Positions 11,976-24,222 are shown, numbered from the stretch's first letter. The stretch is 64,000 nucleotides of DNA from Coptis chinensis (GCA_015680905.1 CM027381.1:14981501-15045500); one strand, 5' to 3'. A program made the numbers and translations. The notes: generated by a model from the sequence alone, not told the origin.

Positions 11976-12846
11976 AAAAATAGATCTTTTGTGTTTTGGC
12001 AAAAACATTGCGTACTGCATTAGATTTTTGTGTTTTGGTAAATAACATTGGGATTTTTGTTGATAACATTGGGACATTAGATATAACATTGGGACAATGT
12101 TCTGCATTAGATTATTAATAGAGATACTTCGATGTGACAAATTAAAATGCGCAAATTGTCGGAGAGCACAAGAAGAGCCATTGAATGGATATAAACCGAG
12201 ATCTAAGCAAAGCACATACGCCAAGAGCCCTCGTAAGTAGTATAACTGTTTACTTATCGATCGACAGCCAGACGCCCTATTAAAATCAATGCCTCGCTAA
12301 TAGCGTAAACATAACCAAAGGCAATGTGACATGAAATACATGAAACCCTAGGATCTTAGGTGAACATGAAAAGAATGACAAGTCCAAAGCAAGATCACTA
12401 TCATTTCATATTTCAACAATGTGACACCATGTCCGAATTACATTGTCCAATTATCAACATAAAGCTAAGTTGCTACATATCAACAACTTGCACTTACAAA
12501 AGAGTCCTAACATAACATTTTTTTTACTACAAAGAGATTTCCAATCTAACTTTCTCGACTTTATCTCCTTCCCCAAAAAAAAAAAAATTGAATAAAACAG
12601 ATCACCAAGCAAAGTTAAATCAAATTTCTTTATTAAGGCCTGACAGAAAAACTAACCTCTCCACTTGCTTCCTCATGTTCACCATCTTCCGCCACCACCA
12701 TTTGCCTAATTACCCCCCAATAAAAACACATGAATCAAGATAAATACTACCACATATGTCAAATTCAACACCAAATCTAGAAACCTCATTGATTGGAAAA
12801 CTCTTGAACTTAAGTCATGATCAACTCTCAAAAGAACAAAGAAAGA
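11976..12846. other. MULE interior, no gene seen
   Basis: Short iterations of CATTGGGA / ATAACATT near 12,005-12,110 and AT-rich sequence. No coding frame was recognised. Confidence 0.4.
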
Positions 12847-13036
12847 CAAATGCCAATAAACACTCCCTGCATCATCTCAACTAACATAAACTGAAAAGTA
12901 GAGCAAAACCCGCATCATCTCAAATGCCAATAAACACTCCCCGCATCATCTCAACTAACACAAACTGAAAAGTAAAGCAAAACCAGCATCATCTCAAATG
13001 CCAATAAACACTCCCCGCATCATCTCAACTAACACA
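12847..13036. repeat. 74 bp tandem repeat, 2.6 copies
   Basis: Units beginning CAAATGCCAATAAACACTCC start at 12,847, 12,921 and 12,995, with few differences. The third copy is cut short. Confidence 0.9.
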
Positions 13037-13139
13037 AACAAACCATTTCCATTTCCAACACTCGTCCCAACACAAGATAAAAGGAGGTAAACTAACCAAA
13101 CTAACCACTAAACCCTAAACTAACCAAACTCAACATACC

Positions 13140-15407
13140 TAAATCCTATGCTCCTTCACGATATCGTCCGGAATGAACTTGCACCGGTCAAATTGTATGC
13201 CTCCATGAACTCGCTTCTGCGGCATCCTCCGAATCGCATCCCACCCAATTGCAGGCTTGATTGAGCAAGCGAGAAATTTCATCGACGACGGGTGTCAAAA
13301 ATTAAAACACAAAACTACATTAGTATATACATTTACATTTATAAAATACCAAAACAAAACAAAACAAAAATTAACGCTGTAAGATATTAACTCACCGATT
13401 ATGATATGGAAGACTCGTAGGGAGTATTGACTAAGATGATCGGGGTTTATCATTCGAATATGACTATTGTTTTCGCATTCACTCATGTATCTACTAACAC
13501 ACTCCCATGGATAAGACGGAATGGGTCCTCGTTGTTCAAGTTGAATCAAGTGATTCTCGCTAATTACTCCAAAGAGGGAAGACGCAATATTAAATTTCAC
13601 ATCATACCCGCGTCCGAAGTAGTTCGCTACGAGGTCTTTGGTTTTGGGGATCCGAGGGTACAAACCGCATATGACCCAACCGACGACAACCCTCGCAGAA
13701 CATTGTACCGCTTGACATTATCAAGAAAGCATATAAATCCCTCGAAAAATGCTATTTCATCCACCGCCGTGTAGCTCGGACTTCAACATAGGGATACCAT
13801 TCAACCACAAATAGCATATGATCGAGGAAATTAATCATTAATCACATACTAATCATATATTAATTAATAAATAAAACTATTTACATACAAAAATGCTTAC
13901 ATCGGTACAAGTCATATTATCAATGGTGGCTCGGTATACTTCAATGCAGCCATTGTGCTAGCATAAAAAGATCGAAAGTAACCGAAAGTACCTATTAGCA
14001 TCGACATGCTCAAATGATAGTCCTCATTTGGGTATGGCCTCGAACACTGGAAGTACTCATAAATCCATGCCTACATTAATATAGACACCGAAGTTAATAT
14101 TGTAATAGATAGATAAAATTGACATTGAAAAGAAAAACAAAAAAACTAATAATACCGTAGGAGAGTGAAATAGCCCCGAAACACCCTTCACCTTGGCACT
14201 TGTGGCAGTCCCAAGACCCCTGCATAAGTAAGCCGCTAAAGGTCGCACCCCACGCCAGTAGTCTCCCCGATCTCGCAAATTTTGAAAGCAGTCTCAGATA
14301 ACAAACGGAACTGCAGTTCCAGACATGTCGGTGAAGGCGGTACATCCAAAGAAAAATAACAGATAAGCTCTCACAAAGAAACTGCACCTTTTTTGGGTTG
14401 ACGCCTTCTTCACAACAACCCCATTTTCATCACGTAAATCTTCATCTCATACCTTCCCAAAGAAATCGCTTCATCAAGAAATCCATCCTAACTTTGAAGT
14501 GAACTTATTGGATTTCATCTCCGCATCTATCTTATCCATGGGTATGCCAAGATTTTTGTGGAGGAGTCTTTTTGTCGTTCCAAGGTCAAATCGTGTCCCC
14601 GACCAATGCTTTGCCTGCCTCGATCGAACTCCTAATAGTTGGGAAACATCGTCCAACGTGATTGTCATCTCGCCCCCACGGCATATGAAACGGTTGGTCT
14701 CGATGCCACCTCTCCACAAACGCAGAGACCAACACAGATCCCCGATGCCCTCAGATACACCTAAGACCGAGCACATAAGCCGGGTCCTTTGAAGCTCCAC
14801 GTGAAAAGTAGAACAAATCACACTCTCCTCCTCGATATCCCATTGTACCAACTTGTTTAGGTGCCCATGGCACTTCAACACCCCCTCGCCCGCCTAAAAC
14901 AACAAAAACTTAGTATTAATGTATGCACAAGTTTCAGAATACAAAATTTAAATACTAATAGACACTATATGATAATATTACCTGCCCCTCCCAAACATCG
15001 CGAGCCACGCACACTGTGATAGTCATACAACAGATGTGACACACAAGGGCCACCTCCATAAACACCTCTCTTGAACTCCAAGTCATTGTTAGACTTTCTC
15101 ACAATATTCACTGGAGGTACAGGTACATGGACTTCCTCGTCATCCTCCTCCTCCTCCTCCTCCTCTTCCCTTTCCTTCTTGTCTCCTCTCTTTCCTCTTC
15201 TGCATCATCAACACCCTCTTCTTCACTATCAGCATGACTTAGAACTACACTCTTCCCACGATCCATATTTACGTCATTGTCATCTATATCTACATCTACA
15301 TCTAAATTTAAATCTACATCTACATCTACATCTACATCACTCATCTCTGTCCCATTTCTTCTCTTTTGATTTCCTAACTCTACACCACTTACAACATTAC
15401 TGATCAT
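13140..15407 (-). pseudogene. Plant mobile domain (PMD, MAIN-like) gene carried by the MULE
   Basis: The minus strand shows a fragmented aminotransferase-like plant mobile domain. Its parts are YGGGPCVSHLLYDYHS and ARDVWEGQ (14,990-15,050), FICRGGEMTITLDDVSQLLG (within 14,474-14,881), RAYLLFFFGCTAFTDMSGT (about 14,310-14,370), LAAYLCRGLGTATSAKVKG (14,180-14,250), AWIYEYFQCSRPYPNEDYH (13,990-14,060) and weaker pieces down to about 13,150. Introns seem to separate some parts. Frameshifts and stops break it. The 5' end (15,108-15,407) is a low-complexity Asp-Val and Arg tract. PMD proteins of the MAIN/MAIL type act in the nucleus in genome maintenance and silencing, and MULE-borne PMD copies are known in plants. 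Here it lies antisense to the transposase. Confidence 0.8.
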
Positions 15408-16016
15408 CCGCTTTCCGATCCCCTCTACTTAACCGATGCGAAGTGGTTGTTCTCCTTCCTCTTTTTTCTCGGCTCCCTCATCGCGACCGACTACTACTCC
15501 CCCCATCTAACAACTTCTTAGCACCCGTGGAAAACACTTTTTGCTGCATTCTTCACATTCAGATTCTTTGTTCGAGGCATTGCTACAAAATAAATAAGAG
15601 TTAAAAATAAGACATTCAACTAATTCAAATTGTTGCAATACCAACGGAAAAACAAAGAACGAAATAAGGCGTGTGTGCATGCCAATCTATATCTAAGGTG
15701 TGCATGTATCTAGGCAAACTATACTCCTCTATTAAATCCCCACCACACACTAACAAAACCCAATCTAATTCAAGCATGCTAAATCGACTAGGAAAACTTT
15801 ATGAGAACGACTCATGTAAAACTTTAAAGCCACCATGGAGATAATGAACATCGAAAAAGAAGCACATTTGTAAAACGAAAATAGTCGACGCATAAGAGAA
15901 AGACAATATAAGACATGCGTGATTTGGAAAACTAGCAAGTCAGGTAACCTCTTTTAGTTTGTACGCGAGTGAGTTGAAATTTTACAACATCTAAACTTAA
16001 AAGAATTTCTTAGGCC
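15408..16016. other. MULE interior, no gene seen
   Basis: No coding frame or repeat of note was recognised; it follows the 5' end of the PMD gene. Confidence 0.4.
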
Positions 16017-17290
16017 ATAAGCTTTTATTAAGGGGTGGGACTTTTTCAAAGCCTTTAAAGCTTTGTGGAATACTGCTGCTAGCAATCAAGGTATGTCATC
16101 AAGCATCAATAAACCAACTTTGAAAGCCTGCGGTGAGTTCAGTTATTTCTTTGAAAGCCTGCCTAATCACTTGAGATGCTGGGGGTGCCCTTAGAATAGA
16201 ATTCTAAACCAGTGTGGCGCTTTTGATCAATAGGAAGAGGATCACTCCGCCATGGTGAACGTAACTCTTGGCAACTTCCATCTGCCGTAGCAAAATGACC
16301 TTCCAAGGCAAGATAAGAAATAGGGTCCGCTAACATCGCCATTCCTCTTAATTCGAATGGGACTATACTTGGTCATTGTCGCATACAAAATCCGAGATGG
16401 ATGGAACATTTGTCTACCCCGACTCATAAGCTTAAAAGTGATAAATGTTAAAGCGAATCTTAGATTCCTAGATAACATAGGCGCGACAAGAATAGGCGCG
16501 TTGACTCGATCTAAGAAGCATGGCGACGGTCGAGCTCTCTCAACACGAACAACCGCCTCCCCCAAGGACTTAAGGACAAATGCCCGTGCCTAGGTCGAGA
16601 GGCATAGGTTTATCTAGTCCAAGTAGGCTATATGAAAGAAGGGGAGAATGCCACTTGTCTGTTACTAAGTAATATACCTTAACGCTGCTACCGCTAAACC
16701 CAACCAATTCTACAAGGACTTGCGCCTATCTCAATCAAGACTTTATCTCTCCAAGGAGGAGCCTACTAGGCCCTTCACTCCTGAATGGGTATAGAGATGT
16801 CTTCAACAAAGCATGTCCCCGAAAAGACGACTTTCTACACCTACCCGCCCCCGCCTAAATTAGATATAAGTTCGGCACGGGTTGGGGGTAAGGCTAAGCC
16901 AAACTACCACCTACCCTCTCTTGAGGGATGTTGTGAGAGGTAGTACCCCTTCTTGGCCGAGAGCGCATATAAATGATGTGGTCCCCGGATTACGAAATAT
17001 TAGTAATAAGAGATTGGTCTTTTGTAGTGTGATGAGTAACTATAGAGATCGAGGTTGAGATCAAATCACATACCGTTTTACTAAGGCTTGGCGCTTCGAA
17101 TCGAGTAAGACAGCTCTTTTCCCTCTTTTGTTTTCATCCCCGCATGCTTTGGTATGTCCGCAAGACCCAGCTAAAGTGAATATAATCCTCATCAAGTTCC
17201 CCGGGACTCTCTTTTACTTGTAGTTCGTGAACTTTAAAGGCAACGATAACCGCTTCGTGTGTAAGCACCACCAGTTCTAACCGTGACTTA
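16017..17290. other. Sequence of organelle-like character inside the MULE
   Basis: Base composition and texture change here: fewer A/T runs and no transposon motifs. The style resembles plant mitochondrial intergenic DNA and also the blocks at 30,960-32,600 and 51,130-51,830. No mitochondrial gene was recognised, so a nuclear insertion of organelle DNA is only a suspicion. Confidence 0.3.
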
Positions 17291-17399
17291 GAATCAGACC
17301 TTGGTTACGTTTTTGGAATTTTTACTTAAATCATACAAAAATGGGGTTTATTCAACAATTTTGAGTATATATGCCACTGTTTCCAGATGCAAGCTCATG

Positions 17400-17626
17400 A
17401 CCTACGAGTCTCGAGCTCGAGCAGTCGAGCTTCACTCGAGCTCATTTTGTAAAACGAGTCGAGTCGAGTCGAGCTCGAGCTAATTATAATTCAAATCGAG
17501 TCGAGTTTGAGCACAAAGTGGAGCTCGACATTGACTTTGACCTCGGCTCAAACTCGACTCGAAAACTCACGAGCCGAATCTGAGCATGCCAATACTCTGC
17601 TCGCTCGACTCGATGACCACCCCTAA
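17400..17626. mobile_element. Fragment of a non-autonomous hAT-type element
   Basis: Dense GAGCTCGAG / GAGTCGAGTCGAG words end in CCACCCCTAAT. The complement, TAGGGGTGG, is a typical plant hAT terminus. The opposite terminus was not found, so the copy is truncated. Confidence 0.45.
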
Positions 17627-17682
17627 TCAAAGGGGAACAACTGTCGATACTCGATCTTAAGTCTCTAACTCAAAAACTAAAT

Positions 17683-17827
17683 TGAATCAAACATAACATT
17701 ATATATATAAAAAAAAAAAAAAGATAGAAAGAAAGATAGTTACTTAATCAAAACAGAGCTATATATTTATTTTGAATCAAGCAAGCAGTACTCCAGTCGA
17801 TATGGCCTCAAATAAAAATCAAGTAAT
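17683..17827 (+). repeat. Direct repeat copy 1 (pairs with 19,617-19,763)
   Basis: It shares AATCAAACATAACATTATAT, a poly-A/GATAGAAA tract, AACAGAGCTATATATTTATT and GATATGGCCTCAAATAAAAA with the second copy, in the same orientation. The two flank 1.8 kb. Confidence 0.85.
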
Positions 17828-19616
17828 ACACATACACACACAAAAGAGAAAAAGGAAACTGAATAACTCTTCTATTAATTAGTGTATTTAGCTACAGCTT
17901 TGGAAAACTCAATTTTCTGCACTTTGTTGCTAAATAGTGGGATATTATGTATCAAGATTGTATTGTGTGGATAAGATTTTTGGGGTTTGCTTAGTTGGAT
18001 CTGCTATTGGATTTCTCTTGTTCTCTATGTGTGAGTTACCTAAATCTACTTTGCTTAACAAACGTTTTCTTTACTAATAATGTACTAACATAAAAGAATG
18101 AGTGTTTACATTTGGTGTGAAAAGAATGTTGTTCTATGATGTCCTTCCTCTGCCATGAATGCCACCTATAATCTGCCAAGGCGCTTTGCTAGAATGCTAC
18201 CCTACATTACTGAAAATATCCCAAATAAATAATATATGTGATGTCAATTAGTGCTCAAGTGGTGTCTTGTCATCTTTTCACCTTTGATCGATCCGTATGA
18301 ACTCTATGTTGAATTTGGTATCGTTTCTACATTTCTCTTGATCACATCTTTGTTGGAAGATTTAGACTTTGGATTCGGTTAGCTTTTTGAGAAATATTTC
18401 GAATAAGGTTTGTGACTTTGTACAACTTAAAGATTTAATTTAGTTGATCGAGATCGGTACCATAAACTAGTAATCGATGAGAATTTGAAGAGTAGTAACT
18501 TCGATTAGTTACCTTTGAGAGTTTATCCGACGCTGAATTGTTCGATTTACTATGTATTGGTGCCGATCGGTTAACTGAAACACAATAAGCATCTAAGTAT
18601 ATTGGTTGTATATAAAGCACGACGCTTTGGCTTGATTCAGACAATGAATTGGTCATTAGTTCACATAAGGGTTTGTTGTACTTTCGTAGTACCTAGCCTT
18701 ATTCACCGCTTCTCGAAGGAAGTACTTCAAGTAGCAGGATTGACTCCTCGCGATAAGCCAAAGTGATGACGAAACATTCAATCGAAAGTCCAAGATATAG
18801 CCCAAATAAGTCTAATTTGGATTGGCAGTCAGTTTTGACAACATACGACAAAAATGATCATAACTTTCTCTAGAAACCTTTGTTTTGCGAACCGTAAATT
18901 TGGTTGGAAACTAGACTTCATGAGCTTTCTAGTGGTGTGTGTTATGTATGGAGAAACGTCCTGTTCAGATTCAAGTTTGACTTTGAACTTAGAAGAAAAT
19001 CAGGAATAGTTTTAATGCTTGTCTCTTCGCATCCGAAGTTTGTATTTAGCTATAAATTCTCTAAGACTTGTAATGGAAGTAGAGCAGTATTTGAATGAAG
19101 ATATAGGACTTTTATTGAGAAGAAGTGATTCTTCTTGGTGAAACAACTCTTGTCTCTTTGGTGGATTCCATAGAGTGGTGAGTTCTAGTAACACAACTCT
19201 TATCCCTTTGGTGGATTTCCATAGGGCAGCGAGTTCTTTGTTTTCTCTTAGTTTGTGCTTGTATTTACTTCCTATTACACCATTTTAAATGGTGTCACAA
19301 AGAGCTTGTCTAACTTCACTTCTCTGATTATCAACTGATTTATCCTTCCCGAAGTTTTGTGAATGCAAAACTTCGATATCATTTGATGTGGATCTTACTA
19401 ACGATCTATATATATCCGCTATACTTGCGAAAATATAAATTTTGTTATACTTTCGAAATCTTGTGAAACTTGTGTTAGATGGATGACCACTAGCTAGGTT
19501 TAGCTTTATTTTGGTTTTCATGCATTCTTAACTTCATTTTAAGAATGGGTGATATCAAATGTAATGGGTGATATCAACAGGGAAAAGTACAAAATGGGTG
19601 TCTAGAATTCAAAAGA
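17828..19616. other. Segment between the direct repeats, no gene recognised
   Basis: AT-rich at first. From about 18,660 to 19,310 it matches, inverted and diverged, sequence inside the last intron of the U11/U12-65K gene (43,420-44,420), so it holds a dispersed repeat, perhaps part of an LTR element. No intact ORF is convincing. Confidence 0.4.
18660..19310 (+). repeat. Dispersed repeat, copy A
   Basis: Shared blocks include GGTTGGAAACTAGACTTCAT with GAGCTTTCTAGTGGTGTGTG (18,902-18,943), CATAACTTTCTCTA (18,858-18,871) and the TTGGTGGATT-CCATAGGG blocks (19,159-19,228). The matching copy lies on the opposite strand at 43,420-44,420. Family not identified. Confidence 0.6.
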
Positions 19617-19763
19617 ATTGAATCAAACATAACATTATATATATAAAAAAAAAAAAGATAGAAAGATAGAAAGATAGTTACTCCAAAACAGAGCTATATA
19701 TTTATTTTGAATCAAGCAAAAGCAAGATCTCCAAATGATATGGCCTCAAATAAAAATCTAGTG
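19617..19763 (+). repeat. Direct repeat copy 2 (pairs with 17,683-17,827)
   Basis: Same order of motifs as the first copy, with small indels in the poly-A and GATAGAAA tracts. Confidence 0.85.
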
Positions 19764-19847
19764 ATATCAACGGAGAGACAATAAGTTCATAACTTCATTG
19801 TTTGATTTAATGATTTATTTATTTTGAACTTGGATAAACATAACATT

Positions 19848-21361
19848 GATGTCTCTGTCTCCATTTCTATAAATCAAAAAATTAAAAATATAAATAACTT
19901 AAACAGTCAAAAATCCCAATATACATAAACAGTGTAAATAACTTAAACATCAAAACTCTGACAGAGTTCACCGAATATGCTACTTCACCGAAAACTCTGA
20001 CAGAGTTCACCGAATATGCTACTTCACCGAACTCTGATAGAGTTCACCGAACTCTAACAGAGTTCACCGAATATGTGTTTGTCACCGAACTCTAACAGAG
20101 TTCAAAACTCTGATAGAGTTCGGTGAACTCTGACAGAGTTCAAAACTCTGATAGAATTCAAAACTCTGATAGAGTTCACCGAATATGCTAGTTCACCGAA
20201 CTCTGGCAGAGTTCAAAACTCTGATAAAGTTCACCGAACTCTGACAGAGTTCAAAACTCTGACAGAATACGGCATGAAGAATACGACAGAGTTCATCGAA
20301 CTCTGAAAGAGTTCAAAACTCTGACAGAATACGACAGAGTTCAAAACTCTGACAGAGTTCACCGAATATGCTACTTCAACGAACTTTGACAGAGTTCACC
20401 GAACTCTGAAAGAGTTCAAAACTCTGACAGAATACGACAGAGTTCAAAACTCTGACAGAGTTCACCGAATATGCTACTTCAACGAACTCTGACAGAGTTC
20501 AAAACTCTGACAGAATACGGCATGAAGAATACGACAGAGTTCACCGAACTCTAAAAGAGTTCAAAACTCTGACAGAGTTCACCAAACTTCACCAAAAACT
20601 CGACGAATCACGGCATGAAGAATACGACAGAGTTCAGTTCACTCGAAAGAGTTCAAAACTCGAAGAGTTCAAAACTCGACGAATACGACATTTTTTCATA
20701 TTGCAGTTTGATGGACAAATACTCGTCAAAATCATCTATCCGCTTAGTATACTCATACGGAAAAAAATGGTTACTCCAAATCCTCAAAACAGACAAGTCC
20801 GAAATGTGACTTACAAGTTTACAAGGACTAAAATACTACAAGATACAATGCACTTTTTTCTGAACCAATTGATACAATGTACATCAAGTAACTAACCAAT
20901 TTATACAAATACGATTTCAGGCCAAAGTAGAGAATAAAATGTGTTAATGGAAGCATACCTTAATTGGAACTCGAGAGAGAGTAAAGTTTAGAGAGCTCAG
21001 GTGGTCGTTAATGGCGATGGAAATATGTAATTACTATAGTCGATCTATTTTTTTTTTTGCTAGATCTGTTTTTTTAGGTGGTTGTTAATGGCGATGGAAT
21101 TAGGTACTGATAAAGTCGATCCCTCTTTTTTTTTTGCTAGATCTGTTTTTTTAGGTGGTTGTTAATGGCGATGGAATTGGGTACTGATAAAGTAGATCGG
21201 TTTTTTTTTTTGTTAGATCGGTTTTTTTTTTTTTGAGAAGATGATGAGGAAAATACGTTTTTACCCTCATTGAGATCTTCAGATCTTGAAGGCGGATCCG
21301 ACGGCTCAAGAGAAGAGTGAGATAAGGGTGTCACTATAAGAGTGGCACCCTAGACAAACCG
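19848..21361 (-). repeat. Right terminal inverted repeat of the MULE
   Basis: This is the inverted counterpart of 5,016-7,541. The inner boundary lies at about 19,848, the tandem array at 19,960-20,690 and the outer unique part at 21,195-21,361. The array is shorter than the left one and most of its units carry CTCTGACAGAG where the left units have CTCGCCGAG. A degenerate duplicated segment (GGTTGTTAATGGCGATGGAA) occurs at about 21,000-21,190. Confidence 0.9.
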
Positions 21362-21381
21362 ATACCCTAAACCCTAAACCC

Positions 21382-21438
<57 letters not shown>

Positions 21439-22245
21439 TAATAAACATAGTAATCTAGGAAGTCTCGGGAATCTGACTTTAAAAGACCCACTTAAAAAAC
21501 AAATTTTCTAAACTCTATTATAAAAAAAAAAAAAAAAAAGGGTTGGGGGTGGGGTGTTCGTGTTTTTGTCCTCGAATGTTTGATGTCCCATTAGAGTTGC
21601 TTAGGTTGTTTAATTGTATTTCGATTCGGGTTGACATAATCTATGAATTTAGAATTCATTCGTTCGCATAACTTACGTCATGCTCGCACTTTGAGGCATT
21701 TTCCACTATCTTATATATCATCCACGGTCGGAATAGAGTGTTTTATGGATAATTGTATTGGAAATTCTCTCCTGATCATTTCCATATCTCATTCGCAAAA
21801 ATCGGACCGGTAACGAAGCGGCAAATTTAGTTTGAAGTTGCGCTAAAAATCGACAAAATTCGAAAACTTCGAATTGGGCTTTGGCCCAACCCGCGCGAAC
21901 CTGCAGCGCACCTGCACCCCTTACCTTCACACCAACAGTCGCGTTCTTCACTTCTCGAAACCGCCATTAACGACCAACAAAGCTTCAAACCCTAACAAAA
22001 AAATAAAAAAAAAAAAAAAAAAGAGAGAAAACCAATACACCCACGCCAAACATCCAAACCCACTCCAAATCTTCTCAAAACCGTACCACCACCACCTCCA
22101 CCAATTTAAATCATCAAAAACCACCGAAAAATAAAAAAATTCAAGCTGCCGCGCCACCACACCACCACCACCATCGTTTTTTTTGTGAGGTTGTCCCTCA
22201 TTGCTTCCTACACCTTCTACAAACCCCAAATCAGTTCAAACTCCA
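21362..22245 (+). other. Athila-like internal region resumes; leader of the next ORF
   Basis: Three CCCTAAA units and a (TA) run (about 21,384-21,434) adjoin the MULE end. The leader before the ORF at 22,246 carries CAGCGCACCTGCACCCC near 21,905, like the motif cluster in the gag leader. No gene was seen here. Confidence 0.4.
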
Positions 22246-23297
22246 ATGGCTCAACAACGTCGAATTTTGCCGGTGCAAGTATTTACTGGCGACCACTTCG
22301 CACCGTTTTACGGTGACGAAATGATTAGTAGAGATTGGAATAGCTTGTGGTACTCGACTGACGCCTTTTACCACGAAGAGTTAGTCCGACGGTTTTACAA
22401 CACGAGGGAGTTGGAGGGGAGTAGAATTTTCATTACGGTGGCAAAGAGGAGGAAGGAAGTAATTGCTGGGTTGTTGGCTGAGATTCTAGGCATTCCGCCT
22501 AGAATCCATCTGGATGCCACGTTACAGGAGTCCCAATATAATGGGGTCGAGCCGTTAATGAACGCGACAGTTACCGAAGGGAACTACAATACAAGCTCGC
22601 ATTGTGTTTCGCCAGCATCCCTCGAACCAACCACCGGCCGCAGCTCTCGATGGATTGGTCGAACGCCTTAGGGAAGGAGAAGGTCAGGCGACATCGGTCC
22701 GAACTACCTCCACATTCTATGGATACTCCAAAGAGCGTATAACGAAGTTCTCAGATCTTGGAGTTTTTGCTTAACATGATTAGGGGAGTAGGGAAGTCTA
22801 TTGCACCTCTCCTTGTTTTGATAACCAAGATCATGCTGAAGTTGAGAGCGACTCCGACGTCTAATAGGATTTACCTCACCCTACACCGAAATCCTCGTAT
22901 TTATAAGGATTGTGTCCAACGAGTTTGGAGGTTGCCTGAGGATAGGGAAGAGGATGACGAGGATGGTGGAAATGAGAATGACTCAGAGGATGAGGAGGAC
23001 TTGACTTGTTTTGATGCTGATGCTTTGGAGAGGTGTTGGTCAGATGCAGAACGCATGGCTGTGATTCATCGTGGCATGCGTTCACTCAATACTATCTGCG
23101 AAGACCTCCGGACTCGACAGGCTACTATCCACCATAACTTCGAGATTCATACCCAGCGAGAGGATGAGCGGTGGGAACAGATAAGGACTGAGCTAGAAGC
23201 TCAGCGCCAGTTCCGGGTCGATATGCTTGCACGCTTCCCACCTCACGGGGATTCTCCTTCTGAGGATACATCATCGAGGCACGAGCGTCGTCGCTGA
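22246..23297 (+). pseudogene. Athila-type accessory ORF (plant transposon-like protein), frameshifted
   Basis: It begins MAQQRRILPVQVF. The block RDWNSLWYSTDAFYHEELVRRFYNTRE, followed by AGLLAEILGIP, follows the pattern of the 'putative plant transposon protein' domain found in Athila-group ORFs. A frameshift near 22,590-22,680 separates it from a second open stretch (22,758-23,297). That stretch holds an acidic run (EDREEDDEDGG) and a probable coiled coil (DLRTRQATIHHNFEIHTQRE). Function is unknown; Athila ORFs at this place are often called env-like, but no signal peptide or membrane segment was seen. The ATG was chosen because the similarity starts soon after it. Confidence 0.55.
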
Positions 23298-24222
23298 AAG
23301 ACGAATGGTGTTGGCCCATCGGGAGCTCAGGAACCATCTCCTGAGCGCGTGCCCTCCGCTACCAGTACCGCCGTATTTAGAGATAGTATAGCTTGATGAT
23401 TTTTATTTGTAGTTTTATTATTGTTAGTTATTTTAATGTAAGTTTTAATTCCGTAATTTGAATTTTGTAATGAAATGTACTTTGAATTAAAAATTTAATA
23501 TAATGCGGTTATTTTCATTGTGCGTGGTTGTTTAATATTGATCCCACCTTTCCAAATTGTTTGGGGGTGGTGTTATCTATTCAAGCATGATTTTTTAATA
23601 TGACCCTCATTTTTAGAAGTTATTTCGGAGTCAGGGTGAGAATATGGCCGATTAGGCATATCTATGAATAAATATCATGGTAGGATGAAATATCGATAAA
23701 ATAGGTAGATTCTATCCTAAATTCAACCTAAAAGATACTAGGGTTGTTTTAGAATCAAGAATATGAGTTGTTTCCGTTTTCGGGTTTGGAAATTTTAGTA
23801 TTTCCGGAAACTGCCGTAAAAACTTTTTGGCAACTTCCCGATCCATTTTAGCAACTTAAAACCTATATAAACTTCATTCATTCTATACTCACAACCCACA
23901 CTACACCTAACTTCCATCACTCACCTTTCACTCCCACGTTTCCCACGTTTCGTCTCATTTTTCAACCATCAGCACCTCGGAGCGCACCTGCGCCCCAGAG
24001 GAGCACACTCGCGCCCTACTCATCTGTCAGAAATTTTGCACTGAGCGCACCCGTGCTCAAGGTGAGCGACTTCAGCGCAAACACTGGAACTTCGAAAATC
24101 ATCGAGGCACTTGCGCCTGAGTGGAGCGCACACCCACCTCGACCTCCGTAAACACAAAAATTTCCAGTTTTCTGCGGGTTGTTCCCGGATCATTTGTAGC
24201 TGTTCTAGAGCATCGTTTTGAG
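23298..24222 (+). promoter_or_regulatory. Spacer and leader before the second accessory ORF
   Basis: AT-rich until about 23,970. Then comes a cluster of GAGCGCAC / TGCGCCC motifs (23,972-24,135) like that in the gag leader at 1,085-1,245. ACCTATATAAACTTC at 23,861-23,875 could be a TATA box. This would fit an internal promoter or separate transcript, but that is inference. Confidence 0.4.

Larger units (their letters stand above)
5016..21361. mobile_element. 16.3 kb Mutator-like element (MULE) with very long inverted termini
   Basis: The outer ends read CGGTTTGTCTAGGGTGCCAC on the left and its exact complement on the right. The inverted match continues inward for 2.5 kb (left) and 1.5 kb (right). 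Inside are a FAR1-type MURA transposase (plus strand) and a plant mobile domain gene (minus strand), both decayed. The element interrupts the Athila internal region. A 9-11 bp target duplication could not be fixed, because both flanks run into TTTAGGG-like and (TA)n sequence, which may itself be part of the termini. Confidence 0.85.

Noticed and set aside
10744-12023. Many overlapping ORFs with GLSPNGVATPFG-like repeats on both strands
   Set aside because: They are read-through of the palindromic array, with similar peptides on both strands.
15108-15407. Asp-Val-rich and His-Leu-rich ORFs on opposite strands
   Set aside because: A simple repeat (ATCTACATC and CTC units); kept only as the low-complexity 5' end of the PMD pseudogene.
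18435-18656. 73-residue minus-strand ORF as a gag or host gene
   Set aside because: No recognisable motif; it lies in AT-rich repeat sequence.
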